Assembly: GCF_008831285.2 (NCBI RefSeq)
Contig: NC_045147.1
Location: 16,532,854-16,596,853, forward strand
From: Nymphaea colorata
Lineage: Eukaryota > Streptophyta > Magnoliopsida > Nymphaeales > Nymphaeaceae
Direction of reading: 5' to 3'
Length of the DNA stretch: 64,000 nucleotides
Below, in pieces: positions 1 through 12,212 of the stretch. The notes beneath the pieces were generated by a model. It saw nothing but the letters and a program-made list of their open reading frames with translations. It made no database searches and was not told the origin of the DNA. Positions within the stretch are counted from its first letter, which is position 1, and the number at the start of each line of letters is the position of its first letter. A program made the position numbers and the translations under genes.

Positions 1-830
1 TGGGCAACTTGGAAGAGGAGCATGCCTCATTGTTACATCATGCTGCATCATTTTTTATTAGTTTAGAATCAAAATCACAAAGGAGGAGAAAAGATTTTGG
101 TGGCATATATCGTGTGGGCGCATTGCCACCCTCAGCTTTTGACTTTGTAAGTCATTCTTTTATGATATTGGTGCAGCAGACACCAAGGTATGGGGCACTT
201 TGAGTAATCCAAGAAAAATAATGCCCAAAAAAGTTTGTCCCTTTCAAACATTAGGTGTGCTTATGGTTTGGCCAACACTTGTAGCTAGGGGGCCACAATG
301 ACTGGTGACCAGGGCAACTCAAGCTTTACTTGACATAGACATGAAACTGGACCCAGTCTACAATTCATTGGCAGCTTTCATGGTGGGTCAACTCAGACTA
401 GCTAATCCATCTTGAATTGAAAGCATCAGAGGGATCTACACCTTGGATCTGTGTAGGTTTCTTTTCCCAACAGCTTAGCCCAAAGCATGCACACAAAATG
501 TGTAGGAAACTTCTTGATATTCTGCATCCTTGGCAGAACCAGATTTTCCCACTTCAAGTTCCAGCTAAGATAACAGGATACCAATCACAATTTTGCTTCC
601 TCTGGCCCCGTTTGGATGATTATAATGGGGTTAAAAGCACGATTTGAAAAATGTGGTTGTGCACCAGTTCATGTTTTTAGTGAAGCCAAAAAACCTGATT
701 TCTGTGATCTTGGAAAAGAGATCGTCCCCCGGCTGCTTGCAATATTGGCTGAAGTCATCCATGTGAAGCGACCCCAGCAGTTGCTTTTGGCTGGCTACTT
801 AGTGGATTGGAATGGGACCAGTTAGGTGAG
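1..830 (+). other. Unidentified coding-like fragments at the left edge
   Basis: Three short open stretches lie on the plus strand (about 9-203, 417-647 and 616-825), in two frames and with no obvious common gene model. The last, ending at a TAG at 823-825, has a fairly protein-like composition with a leucine-rich stretch before the end. I do not recognise a family. They could be terminal exons or a decayed copy of a gene lying to the left of the window, or chance open frames. No start context or clear splice borders decide between these. Confidence 0.2.
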
Positions 831-1526
831 TAAAAAGAGTATTTCATTATATCGCCCAATAAAAAAGGAAAATGTGTCGAGTGTAAGATGCAACTCGAAT
901 CAGCCAATTCTGCAAGTAAAGATATGCGGTTAGTTAGTGGATGAGGTCATATAGTTCCTAAATAGAGATGTTTTACTGTTGCATGCACCTGGCTTCCTCC
1001 TGTCCTGTCAAGATGAAAAGCAACGTCACAAAAAGTTAATTAAAAAAAAAAACATGTATCAGATTTGTAGATAGCCAACAAGATTAATGCGGAAAAAAAA
1101 TTCAACATTGTTTTATTAAAAGATTGGATCGGATTCGGACTTAAGAAATAACATCCCATGTTTCAATAATATGCATCAACGTAGTTGGTTAACTTTATTC
1201 AATATCCATACATTTCAAAAGTCGGTTATTACCATATCCAAATTGGATTTTCATGTGTTTGAATTTGAATTCAGATAATCTGTGAATCCAATCTATATGT
1301 CGACATCTCTAACTTAATGTGTTTAGGTTAACGAGAGTGGTTGAAGCCACTAGGTTGTGCTGTTCAGACGTGTGGACATTGCCCACCCCATTTACTTTAT
1401 ATGAACTAAACGTGACACTGAATTTCCTTTTAAGAGTCAGACGAGTATTTCAACTTATCCCTTAGCTAAGAACCGAAGCCCCCACCTTTCACCCCATCCA
1501 GGTAGGATACTTTTGATGTCTCGAGG
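831..1526. other. AT-rich intergenic DNA
   Basis: No gene is visible. The stretch is AT-rich. Around 1115-1300 it contains degenerate sequence built of GGATTCGGAT / GAATCC-like words, which recurs elsewhere in the window. Confidence 0.5.
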
Positions 1527-1723
1527 CAGGGGCGGAGCCAGGATTTTTTTTAGGGTCGGGCCAAGACGATTTGCGGGCCGAGCCAGGGTCGGGCCAAGAG
1601 GAACGACGAGGAGCGACCGGTCGGGCTAAACTAAAAAAAAATTGATTTTTTCAATGTAAAAAAAAAAATTCTTGGGCTCACCTGAGCCATGGCCCGGACA
1701 GGCTCCCCCTCCCTCTGCCCCTG
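1527..1723. mobile_element. hAT-type MITE (about 197 bp)
   Basis: The left end reads CAGGGGCGGAG and the inverted right end reads CAGGGGCAGAG, so 10 of 11 terminal bases match. The flanking 8-mers are TCTCGAGG (1519-1526) and TCTGGAGG (1724-1731), an 8-bp target duplication with one mismatch. CAGGGG ends plus an 8-bp duplication are typical of hAT transposons. There is no coding capacity, so this is a non-autonomous element. The interior is rich in GGGTCGGGCC-like words and A tracts. Confidence 0.65.
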
Positions 1724-1731
1724 TCTGGAGG

Positions 1732-3468
1732 TGCATTTCATTCTTTTGTAGTATAAAGAGTTGATATCATCAGAATTCGAAACAGAATTAACTTCATATA
1801 CCAACCCCCACCTCGTCGGTGGTGCCGACCCCCTCGAGGATTTTTAAAGTCAAATTCAGTTCTGCTGTACTTGTAAAGGAGTTTGCATTCAATCCTAGAT
1901 TCAACCATTGGCAGACTACGGTTAGTCCGACTAGAATCCTCAGTGGGCTTGACCAGGCAGGCTGGGTCAAGCTCAGAACATCAAATATTACTTAGGATCC
2001 GCCAGTGGCGGAGCCAAGATGAAATTCATCTGTGGGGCACTTGTGTAGGTGACATGACTTTGGTGCATGCACTGCATATGAATTTAGAGTCATAACAATG
2101 TGAATGAAGTTAACAAGTAATAATGAAAATTTTGATGGGCTGGCGTGGGCAGTAGCCCATCCCAGATCGTCAATTGGGTAAAAAATTCTAAAAACATAAC
2201 GTTTTTCTTACCAAACTCCATCTAAGCTCTTTAGACTCTAAGTGAAAGCTCATTGACATGAGAAGGAGATGTTTGCTCATGTATGCACTTGCAACTACGA
2301 TTACGCATTGTGGTATTATTCCTAGTCTCTACGTCTCATATCCTTTCACCAATTATTGTTGTATCATCATGCTGAGATTCAACGGCACATCATTATCATT
2401 CACTATTACCACGAGCGTCCTCATCATCCAACACCACGCGTGGCTTCTAATGGTCATCTTACCCTTAACTTTGCACTGTGTCTTGAACTCATACAAGTTA
2501 ATTGGGTTCCTCCACAATTTCTTGATACCCATTTAGCAAGGACTGGGTATTCAGATTTGAAGTCAATTAATATAAATCAAGAAAGTTCATATGGTATCTG
2601 AATCCCATTTTTTAATTCGCAATCCGAATCTGACACGAGTTAGGCTTTTAATTTCGCGTGTATATGAATCCAACTTTTTAAATACGCAATTGAATACCAA
2701 CCGCATTGTGATACGTTAGGACTTGACTTTGTGAATCTGTGGACATTAGATATATGACATTTACTTGAAATTGAACCCAAATGCAGATATTTGTTGAAAA
2801 CCAAATTTGGGTTTAACAAAAAGTCAAATTTTTTTTTTATCTAAATGCGATCAAATTTCTTACTTAGGTGTTAAATGCTTTTTCATATCCGGTTTGTTTT
2901 AAGCATTTCACTCAAATGCCTAATCTAATTCCAATCAATTGACATCCCTATTATTTCCTTTGAGACCTCGAGAACATGACACCAACATGGTGTTTGCAGC
3001 GCACACACGCAAGGGATGGGAGAAGATGATGCGGCCGGACCGAATTTGTATGCAGGAACACTTTTTTGGTGTTTTTGTGTTTGGTGGGAGACCATGGAAC
3101 GTGAGGAACCACATAACGTGTTCCCTTCTGGAACAAGCTCTTAATTAAGAACTGCTTGGTCTAGTGCAGGCGAGAAGGTAAAAACTAGAGTAAGCACTTG
3201 GATTCAGGCCGGCTCGAATGTCTAATACAAATTGGATCCAAGGTGATCTATTGGAACACAGAAAGAGAGTCCTGAAGGAACACAGAGAGAGTCCTGAAAG
3301 AGCATTCTTTCACATGGGGATGTGAAATATTTTATTAGTCACAAAAAAAACGTTCAACCAAAAAAATACTCAAAAAAAAGAACTCATCCATAGATTTGAC
3401 AACATTGGAATTTGTAAGAGGTTGCTTCGTGGTAGGGACACATTGTGAGTGTTTCATGAATTGCTTAA
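1732..3468. other. Intergenic DNA with transposon-end-like motif
   Basis: No gene is recognised. At about 2003-2015 there is an AGTGGCGGAGCCA motif like the end of the MITE at 1527, and about 2130-2160 contains a GGGCTGGCGTGGGCAGTAGCCC segment with inverted character, so an older MITE relic is possible. The remainder is AT-rich, with GAATCC/GGATTC-like degenerate sequence near 2575-2720. Confidence 0.4.
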
Positions 3469-3564
3469 ACATTGAGTATTGTTTCATGGATACGTCTCAA
3501 ACTTTGAGCCAGATTTACATTGAGTATTGTTTCATGGATATGTCTCAATCTTTGAATCAGATTT
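3469..3564. repeat. Tandem duplication, period about 48 bp
   Basis: Two adjacent copies (3469-3516 and 3517-3564) both begin ACATTGAGTATTGTTTCATG and differ at a few bases. A looser relative (TTATTGTTTCATGAATTTGT) occurs near 4138. No function is evident. Confidence 0.7.
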
Positions 3565-5632
3565 ATAGGACATTCATAAGGTGTTTCTATGACAAATGGC
3601 TCCTAAAATCACAAGACTTACGAAATTTAGTATACAATTCTGAATAAACACACTGGATTCTTAAGTTTTTAGACTTTAGCAGGAAACAATTCCAATGGGT
3701 CTTTCGTTCAATCACCTGCCTCTTATCCATAATAACACTGATTAATAAAAGCTTCTCTAGTTTCTTCCAACGTAAACAGCCCTTGAATGTAAGGTGCTAA
3801 TAAAATATATGACCAATCGGAGGGATTATGGAGCAGATCATCTTATTTGTTACATTAAGAAGAGGCCACGATCATATTAGATATTCATTATGCATCCCTT
3901 TTCCCTTTATTGTTGCGCTCAATCGAGAGCAAGTTGGTCGGACAAGAGCAAGTAAGTCGGATTCAATCCATCCAAAAATGCATGCGAAATTCATCTGAAA
4001 CCTCAAATCCAATATAATGATATCAGATCACCTCAGAGAGTTGTCTACCTTCACCTCACTGTATGTAGGTCTCATGCCAACACCAATACTAGAAATGGTC
4101 GTGACTATAGAGAATGTTTGGCAACAATAATAGTTTGTTATTGTTTCATGAATTTGTCCTAAAGATTGAGGTATGTTCATAAAACACTATAGCACAGTAT
4201 TTTATGAACTTGCTTCAATTCTTGAAGCAGATTCATGAAAAAGTAATAAGAACGGCCCCTTAGGCAACTTTTCTCCATAAATTTGTGAAGTAAAGTTGAA
4301 AAAACATATTTAGTGAAAAACTTAAGGCTGCTTCCTTAAGGAGAGAGCAAATTGCTACTAATGATCTTTAAATTGGAAGAGGAAAAGCATTAATTCAATT
4401 TTTAAGAGGCACCCAAATTAATGCAATAAAGTCTCGGCCCGACCAAGAAAAAAATGTGAAAAGTGTCAAGTTGAAGACGTTTGATCAAATCTCGGCCCGC
4501 CATTTTGTTCCTTGTTTTCCTCGTCAAGTTTGGTGGCCATTGTCTACTCTCATCATTGAAAAGAACGAATCATATGGCGCAGGATACACAGTTAGACTCG
4601 GTCCAGATCCAACATTTTCCAAATCAGATCCTGCTTAATTGGATTCAAATTCAGTTTAAATTTTTCGGGAGAAAAAAAATCTAATTTTCTCAAACATGGA
4701 CTGGACAACAATTTACATGTAATAAGGTCAGCTCCTTACTGCAATTCAAGCTGATTCGATCATACAACTGCATACATACAAGAACAAAAGTAGAATAAAC
4801 CCTGAGAAAAAGGTGGGCATGGACTAAAGAAAGTTGGAGACAGCAGCAAAAGAAGGCAGACCCCACAGCCTCTCCTATAATGGCGCACTAGAAAAGCAAA
4901 CCTGCCTCCATCAAGAATATAATTTGACAACTTGGTGCTGCAAATTATTTTTTTCTTTTTATGACATATCTCTAAATCCAAATGCATTGCTGTTCAGATC
5001 CTATTATTTTGTTAGCAGATCTGGATAAGTGTTTTAGATCTGGATCCGTTATCAGATAATTTTTGAAATCTGGATCTGGAAACACGGATTTGGAAAGATA
5101 AACTTCAAGATAGGTGCCAATCTAAAAGACAAGAGTGAAAATTTCAAAAATTTTGTGGAACAAATAAATAAATATAATAAAGCAGGAGCTTATTTGAAAA
5201 TAATATATAATAATGGCAAGTTGGCAGAATATAGAATTGTTTTAGGTGAACTCCCCGCGTTTCGTGCAAGACTGGTAAAGATTTCTTCCAAGTTCTTAAA
5301 ATTAGACATGGAAAAGCAGAAAAAGTAAAAACAATTACGGAAACTTAATAAATCTCTTAAAGCGCTACGAAAATTGAAATTCGAACTTTTTTTTTTGCTC
5401 ACTAAACTTGACTGACTTCTTAAGTTGGGAACGGTCTTCCAATTTATGATAATCTTTTTTAATAGCATGTCATATTCTTGCATCTCGCGGTTCCTATCCC
5501 GCGAAATTTAACAGCAACAGCTATTTTAAAAGTTCGTACTCTCCGTTCTCTCAAATGTCAGATTGCGATCAAGCCCGGCTTTTTCTTCCGCCGCGTGTCA
5601 GGTTGATCGAGGCATGACAAAAATGGTTTGAA
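3565..5632. other. Intergenic DNA and probable annexin promoter region
   Basis: No gene is recognised. The segment is AT-rich. About 4985-5095 is made of repeated AGATCTGGAT / GGATCTGG words related to the degenerate dispersed sequence seen elsewhere. The last several hundred bases precede the annexin transcription unit and presumably hold its promoter; I cannot pick a convincing TATA box. Confidence 0.35.
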
Positions 5633-5805
5633 GTGTTCTCATCTTTAATTTTCCGCGCTTCTTCGGCGTGGCAGTTGCCGACGAATGGGCTTGTTTTTCC
5701 CATAGTATCAATGCGCACTAATCGTACGATTCTTGCGCCAGATATCTTCAGAGGAGTCCTTCGCTCGCGTACCCTGAACGCAGAGGGCTTTCCGTTTGAA
5801 ATTTG

Positions 5806-5850
5806 GAGAGAGAGAGAGAGAGAGAGAGAGAGCTTCTTCTTCTTCTTCTT
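5806..5850. repeat. (GA)n followed by (CTT)n in the annexin 5' leader
   Basis: About 27 bp of GA dinucleotides (5806-5832) run straight into about 18 bp of CTT trinucleotides, 50-95 bp upstream of the annexin ATG. GA/CT tracts in plant 5' leaders are known binding sites for BBR/BPC (GAGA-binding) proteins. Whether this one is used is an inference from position alone. Confidence 0.7.
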
Positions 5851-5900
5851 GAGATACAGGGGCTTCTTCTTCCTGTTCTTGTGCTTCTGCGGGGCTACAG

Positions 5901-8900
5901 ATGGCTACTCTCACCGTTCCACCCGCGCCCACTTCACCTCAACAGGATGCCATCGAGCTTTACCGCGCCTTCAAAGGTAACAAAGGATATGTCTTATTTT
6001 TCGAGCTTCTCTTTGGTCGGGCTCTTCGTATCCAGCTTCCCGATGTCTTCGTTTCTCCTTTTTCCTTTCCATTTTCTTGTTTTATTTGGTTTATTTTAAG
6101 AATTTTACGGCTTGAACCAGCTGAAGCTTACCAACTGGAAGTTATGCATCTGAAATTTTTTTGGTGATAATTAAGAGCCGATTCTCTGAAGAAACGTTTA
6201 TAATAATGATTTACCTTTTCTTGAGATCTGATCAAGCGTCCTCTCTATAATTTCGATCTAAATTTGAATGTAGGTGATCGTTTCCTCATTTGACCGATTT
6301 CTAATGAGAAAATTTGAGAGGTGCATATGGCCCTATGGGTTTGATTTTAATTTTTCTTTTCCTTGGAACTTTCTGCCCATTTGAACGTGATGTTGTTGAG
6401 AAACCCTTTCTGCGAGGGAAATTCTATGCTATCACCCCTCTGTGGCGACTGGTAGTGGTACCAGAGCTTACAGAGGTTTGGTTGATCAATGACATGGAAG
6501 CTGAGACGGGATTCTAGTCCTATGTGGTGCAGAGACGCTGTGCTACTGCTTATTTAACTACTCAGGTTGTGGGAATGCATCCAGAAAATTGCGTGCTGGT
6601 TATTCAGAAGTAATTAAAGAAATGACATGCTATTATTCATCTGCGTTATTTTTATGCCTCTCTATTTTACTGCCGTTAGCACAATTCCGAATGAATGCTA
6701 AATGTCTCTTCAGCTTCCGTATCTAGGAATGTATACCGCCAGAGGTGCATGCTTTTCTGAACTACTTCTCAACGACGTAGCTTTGTGCTTGAGAAAGTCT
6801 TCCCATGTACTTATGCATATGCATCATCTATCTACGTTTCTCATTTGTTTCTGAAGCCATGTTAGGTACCATTATCTTTAAAAGAAACAAAAATAAGTAT
6901 TATGATCCAACAATTGAAACAAATTGATGGGATTATTACTTCTCAAACATGGAAAAATAAAGAAGCCATTACAATTGCTGAAGATTTATCAGGGACTCGC
7001 CTGGGTATGGTTGGTCTTACTGTCTTCCATGATTTCTATATGAGTGTGATTGCAGTAACATCATGGCCTGGCAGGTTTTAATGTTTTATGTTGTTGCAAG
7101 TAGTTATGGATCAGTAGCAGTTTGTGTGGCTGGAAGAGGGGATTCTGGTTGTCTTTGGTTGGGTCGGAAGCATAATGACAAATCTCATTTTTTTGAAATC
7201 TCATCATATTTTGAGAGGAAAACAGAAGCTTTTTGAGATAAACATGGACTAACTTCAGTATATGTGGACTTTTAAAGTATATGAAAATATTGAAAAAAAT
7301 ATAAAATATAAAATGTAAGAAAATTTCATAATTGAATCTTCTAAGCAATGGGAACATTTCCAGTTTTTTTTTTTTTTTGCTTAAAAAATAAATTTAGGAA
7401 TATATTGATTTCTGGAAACAGTACTACAAAGTTGTAATGTTTTCAAAATGTCATGGTACTTGCTACTATACTTGGAAAGGCATGCAAGCACGTCACGTCA
7501 AGTTGGTTCTTCCGTAACACTTTCTATGGCCATTCTTTCAGGTTTTGGGTGTGACAGTGCAGCAATAGTAAATATTCTAGCCCATCGTGATGCAGCCCAA
7601 CGTGGCCTTATCCAGCAAGAGTACCACAAAATGTATACGGATGATCTAATGAGACGTCTTTCTTCAGAGCTAAGTGGAGATCTGAAGGTCTTGACTCTTG
7701 TGAAATCGAAAAGCATTGCTTTGGAAACTGGGCATTTTTTTGAAGGAAAGAGTTCATCATGTTTTAGTTTTCTTTCCTGCTTGCATTCCATACTTGATCT
7801 CCATGAAAAGTATTAGTGTTTGCAGCCATTTCTGAAAATGGTGTTTTTTTTTCTGCTCTCAACAGCTACTTCCCCTCGCAGATCTAATTCTTTTCTATGT
7901 TTCAGAAAGCGGTTTTATTATGGATGCCTGATCCAGCAGGCCGTGATGCAACAATAATTAGGCAAGCATTAACTGGTGATACCATTGATATTGATGTGGC
8001 CACAGAAATAATCTGCTCCCGTACCCCATCTCAGATTCATTTTTTAAAGTATGCTTACCACGGCAAATTTGGCACCTACCTTGAGCACGAGATCGGCTGT
8101 CTAGCCTCTGGTGATCATAAAAAGGTGGCAAGTTGTTTATTCTTTTTGCTTACTGCCATTCTGTGATCTTTTATCATGTATTATATGTACTCATGAAAAA
8201 ACTTGGGTTTCTGATAATAAGAAAAAGAGTGACATTGCCTGCTTATAATCACACTTTATCAATTTATGTTTTCATGTATCTTTATATTCTTTTTGTGGTA
8301 ACTAAATAAGTGTTATTCTTGTTTTGTTAGTTGTAGTGCTGTACTGGTATCTTCATTGTGGTTACTCTTTTGCTACTTCCTACAAAAGTAGTTGCTTTTC
8401 CTTTTTTGACATTTTTTCGATTCAGTGGCAGAGTCAACGGGGGCCTACAAGGGCCATGGCCCCACAACACCCCCCCAACCCCCAAACCCAACCAAAAGAG
8501 AGCGAGCGAGAGAGAGAGAGAGAGAGGTGCCAAAAGTTCTAGCAAACTATTTTTTTCTTCTTAAAGGTTTTCCAGTTAGCAAGTTGGTCGGGGTCTGAGC
8601 TATTGTCCATTCTTTTGTTTGTTATCATTGTTATCGCAACAATGACTATGGCACCACTCAAACAACAACTATTTGCTCATCTTACTGTAATGCTATGTCA
8701 CATGGGTGTGGGTATGGTACGGGTTCGGGTATGATGGTATGGGTTCAGACACGACAATTTTGAAAATTGTGGGTACATGAGTACGACAAATTTTTATATT
8801 TTCAAAAATAATAAAATAAAATAAAAAGTTAATAGTTCACACTTATAATCTCATAAGAAAGTCTCAAACAAAACATTGTTTATCATAAGAAAAATGGAAT

Positions 8901-11400
8901 GAAAATATAGAATCTTAGTGGAAGGGAAATATAAAAGAAGGGAAAAGTCAAAATTAGAGAAAAAATTAAGTTTAAAAATATAATTTTAAATGTTATAAAA
9001 TGCAGCCGTACCCACGTACCAACACGGGTGCCTGGGCAAATTACACGTACCCGTGTCACATAGCTCTAATGTGCTATATCATCCAGCCCATTCTTGTATT
9101 CTAAATGATGATCTATGATGGCATACAAATACTGTACAAATATAACTATATAAGTTTGAGCCATATTTTATTGGCTAGTGGTTATTTATTTGTCACTAAA
9201 TTCTGATATTCACATTATTTACACACTCCTTGATTTAGGATAGTTGAAACACATGACCACACCAATTAACGTTTCAGTCTTCTGGCATATCTTTTCTTCC
9301 TTTTCCTAACATTATTATGGTATATGATTTCTTCCTTTTCTCAATGGTTTTTGCTCACTCTTCCTTTCTGTAAAAAGAAGTTTCACTGTTACTTGTTGCT
9401 CTTGGTTCACCATAAAGCATCGTTCAGTTACCTTCTACAGCCTTCTAATATAAACTATCTAGCTAATCTGTGTTAACATGTAACAGTGACGTGTTCTGCA
9501 GTTGCTTCTTGCATACTTATCAACAGGGCGCTATGAAGGTCCAGAAGTTGATTTAGCTATGGCAGAGATGGATGCAAAAGCACTCTATAAGGCAGGGGAA
9601 AAGAGGCTAGGGACTGATGAAAGTACTTTCATTCAAATATTCAGTGGAAGAAGTAGAGCTCACTTGGCTGCTGTTGCTTCCTCTTATCATCACTTGTACA
9701 GAAAGAAGCTCAAAAAGGTAACTTCCATCATCTTTGCTTTTATACGGCACACATTATGTTGATATAACTATTTATTTTTTTGTTACTACAAAATACTGAA
9801 ACCTAGTAAGTGTCAAATGCAGGTTGTAAAGAGTGAAACATCTGGAAAGTTTGAAGATGCACTTCTTACTATCCTGACATGTGCTGAAAATCCTGCTAGA
9901 TATTTTGCTAAGGTGTTTATATTAATTTCTGCCGGTATCTTTGTGTTTATCTGTGGTTCTGCTTTCTGTCATTTTCCTCTACTGTCCATGGCATGTAAAT
10001 AGCTTCGTTCAACTCTTCCTTTCATAATACATATCAGAGGAAAAGGGTTTTAATTTCATAAGCTATACAAATTTTATCTGTATGTGTGTTTGAGGAAGCC
10101 TCATCTGTGGGGAAGTGTTTATCATAAGGAAACATCAGCTGATGAGACCTGTGATTTAGGAGACTGGTCATTTGACTGTCTTTCGGATAACAGTAATTAT
10201 CAGTTCATTGTCTATTTTTCTTCTAGCATTCTTTTGAACCTGAAAGTTTTCTCCTTCCATGGTCAGTAGACTGCTGATAACATTGCTGCCTCCAAAGTGT
10301 TTCTGCAAGTTTGGATTTTGGAAACAACTCATTCAAGTGTCAAGTAGTTTTGGAATGTTGTTCACTTATGGCAATTCTTGGTTTAATAATCTATATACAT
10401 GAAATTGTACGTGATCACATGCAACCTATAAAAGTATAACAAAGACTATACTCAGAGATATAAAATTCATGTTTGGAAATGAGTAGTTCATCATGTCTAG
10501 GGACCACATCTATTTTATTAATCTCAAAATTCTCCTTTCACTGTCTTTCGGATAATAGTAATTATCAGTTCATTGTCTATTTTTCTTCTAGCGTTCCTTT
10601 GAACCGGAAACTTTTCTCCTTTTATGGTCAGTGGACTGCTGATAACGTTGCTGCCTACAAAGTGTTTCTGTAGTTTGGATTTTGGAAATAATTCATTCAA
10701 GTGTCAATTATTTTTGTAAAGTTGTTCAATTGTGGCAATTCATGGTCTAATACTCTATACGCATGAAATTGTACGTGATCACATGCAACCTATAAAAGTA
10801 TAACAAAGACTGTTCAGAGATCTACATGTTTGGAAATAAGTAGTTCATAATGTCCAGGGACCACATCTATTTTTATTAGTCTCAAAAGCTTGCTTGAAGA
10901 TTAAAAGGAAAATATCTTAAGCCTAGTCTGTGATTTCTTCTTTGATTGGATAATAATATCTTGTACACACCGTAGATTTTAAATAATGTCAAATCATTTC
11001 ATGCAATTCTAAAGATCTGGTCAAACTTGATCTAGACTATTTTCCCACTATATCATTAATTTTTGCCGCTGGCTGAATCTAGTGAACACAGATTTCTCTC
11101 AGTGTGTTGCTTGTTAGATACTTTCTGCAGTTTCTCCTTTTGGACGTATCACTGAATGATATGGCCTTTTTTGTTATAATGATGCATATTTTTCAGGGTC
11201 TTTATAAAGCAATGAAAGGTTTGGGAACCAACGATACAAAACTTATTCGAATTGTTGTTACAAGGGCGGAAATTGATATGCAATATATCAAGGCTGAATA
11301 TCAAAGTAAATACAAGAAGCCACTATCAGATGCCGTACACTCCGAAACATCTGGCCAGTATCGGGCGTTTCTTCTTGCTTTAATTGGAGGGAAACACTAG
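5901..11400 (+). CDS. ANN5: Annexin D5-like protein, six exons, 316 aa
   Basis: Calcium-dependent phospholipid-binding protein of cytosol and membranes. Exons 5901-5976, 7542-7687, 7906-8124, 9502-9717, 9823-9912 and 11197-11400 have GT-AG borders, agree in phase and give 316 aa, the normal plant annexin length. Residues around 17-75 form repeat I, then come repeats II and III, and repeat IV starts near residue 250. The repeat I calcium loop is degenerate (GFGCD, residues 26-30, where many plant annexins have GWGTN). Repeat IV keeps KGLGTND (256-262). His40 and an IRI motif (266-268) are present. The GFGCD signature and the wording of the second exon match the annexin D5 branch rather than D1/D2. 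The start ATG at 5901 gives the usual short N-terminus. Introns 3 and 5 carry a MITE and a tandem duplication. The gene appears intact. Confidence 0.95.
8498..8527. repeat. GA-rich microsatellite in annexin intron 3
   Basis: A GAGCGAGC start followed by GA dinucleotides. It sits just after a C-rich stretch (CCCCCCCAACCCCC-like, 8461-8490) and a GTGGCAGAGTCAAC motif (8428-8441) that resembles degenerate MITE ends elsewhere in the window. Confidence 0.7.
8692..9064. mobile_element. MITE-like element in annexin intron 3 (about 373 bp)
   Basis: The left end reads GCTATGTCACATGGGTG and the inverted right end reads GCTATGTGACACGGGTA, so the termini form an imperfect inverted repeat. The interior near both ends is rich in GGGTA/TACCC words (GGTACGGGTTCGGGTATG at the left, ACGTACCAACACGGGTG at the right) and the middle is AT-rich. 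There is no coding capacity. TAAT occurs near both flanks, but I cannot fix a clean target duplication, so the superfamily is open. Confidence 0.55.
10176..10887. repeat. Tandem duplication of about 350 bp in annexin intron 5
   Basis: Copy A (10176-10529) and copy B (10541-10887) both start CTGTCTTTCGGATAA and share long runs, for example TGAAATTGTACGTGATCACA, ending in CTCAAAA. They differ by scattered substitutions and small indels. Both lie inside intron 5, so the coding sequence is unaffected. Confidence 0.85.
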
Positions 11401-11722
11401 CGAGCTGGAGCCTCATTGTTTTACTGTGTATATGCAGATAGTACGATGTTCTCTCATGTTTACCTGTAATGAGCCAGACATGGTGTTGTACCTTGGGATT
11501 TCTCAAGTTGTGTATGTATGTGTAATGTTGTTGCTGAGAACTACTTATTCCTATTGGAGGAAAACACTAGGCTGCTGAAACCCTATTAATATACTGCGTA
11601 TAAGCAGATACTGAAGTGTTTTCTCATGATTGCTTGTAATGAAACGGACATGGTATTGTACTTTGGGATTTCTCAAGTTGTGTATGTATGTGCAATGTTG
11701 TTTTCTGAGAACGACTTATTAA
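11383..11722. repeat. Tandem duplication of annexin 3' end, period about 170 bp
   Basis: Copy A (11383-11552) contains the last codons of the annexin, its TAG stop (11398-11400) and 3' UTR. Copy B (11553-about 11722) starts with the same ATTGGAGG-AAACACTAG sequence and continues through the same GGGATTTCTCAAGTTGTGTA stretch. The second stop-bearing copy lies in the 3' UTR of the first and is not translated from the annexin frame. Confidence 0.85.
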
Positions 11723-12212
11723 TATGTATTACTGTTTGAAAAAATTCCAGATAAAATCATCAACGATTTCTGTCCTCCAGCTTGGTATAGGAGAAATCGT
11801 AATGGTAGTTGAGGCAAGATGTGAAAAAGTTACAAAAATGCTTGTATGAAGCTACGATATAGATAGAATCTGGAGTATGGGTATGAGGGTGATGACTATC
11901 CTTAAGTAACTTTCAATCTCTTCCAAGTGCCTGTTACGATTGAAGTACATTTTACAAGCTCTAAGAACATGCAACGTTGATTTATCCTTTTCCATGATCC
12001 AGCATGGTGCTCTTCTGCAATGCACCAAACTGCATTCAGTTCCAAGATATTCGTAGATGTACAGGTGAAACATCGAGCAAATTTTCCTGCTTAAGAGGTA
12101 TAGGCTTTACAAGTGGTTAATGTCAAAACATGCTTACAAAATGTCAGTGAAAGAAAATTTGCTGCAGTTGGAACTTTCCTAGCTAGAAAGATCAAGAAAC
12201 CTAAAGCTTGAT
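11723..12212. other. Convergent intergenic spacer
   Basis: This lies between the 3' end of the annexin (+) and the 3' end of the DUF1677 gene (-). It should hold both 3' UTRs and polyadenylation regions. No further gene or repeat is seen. Confidence 0.4.
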
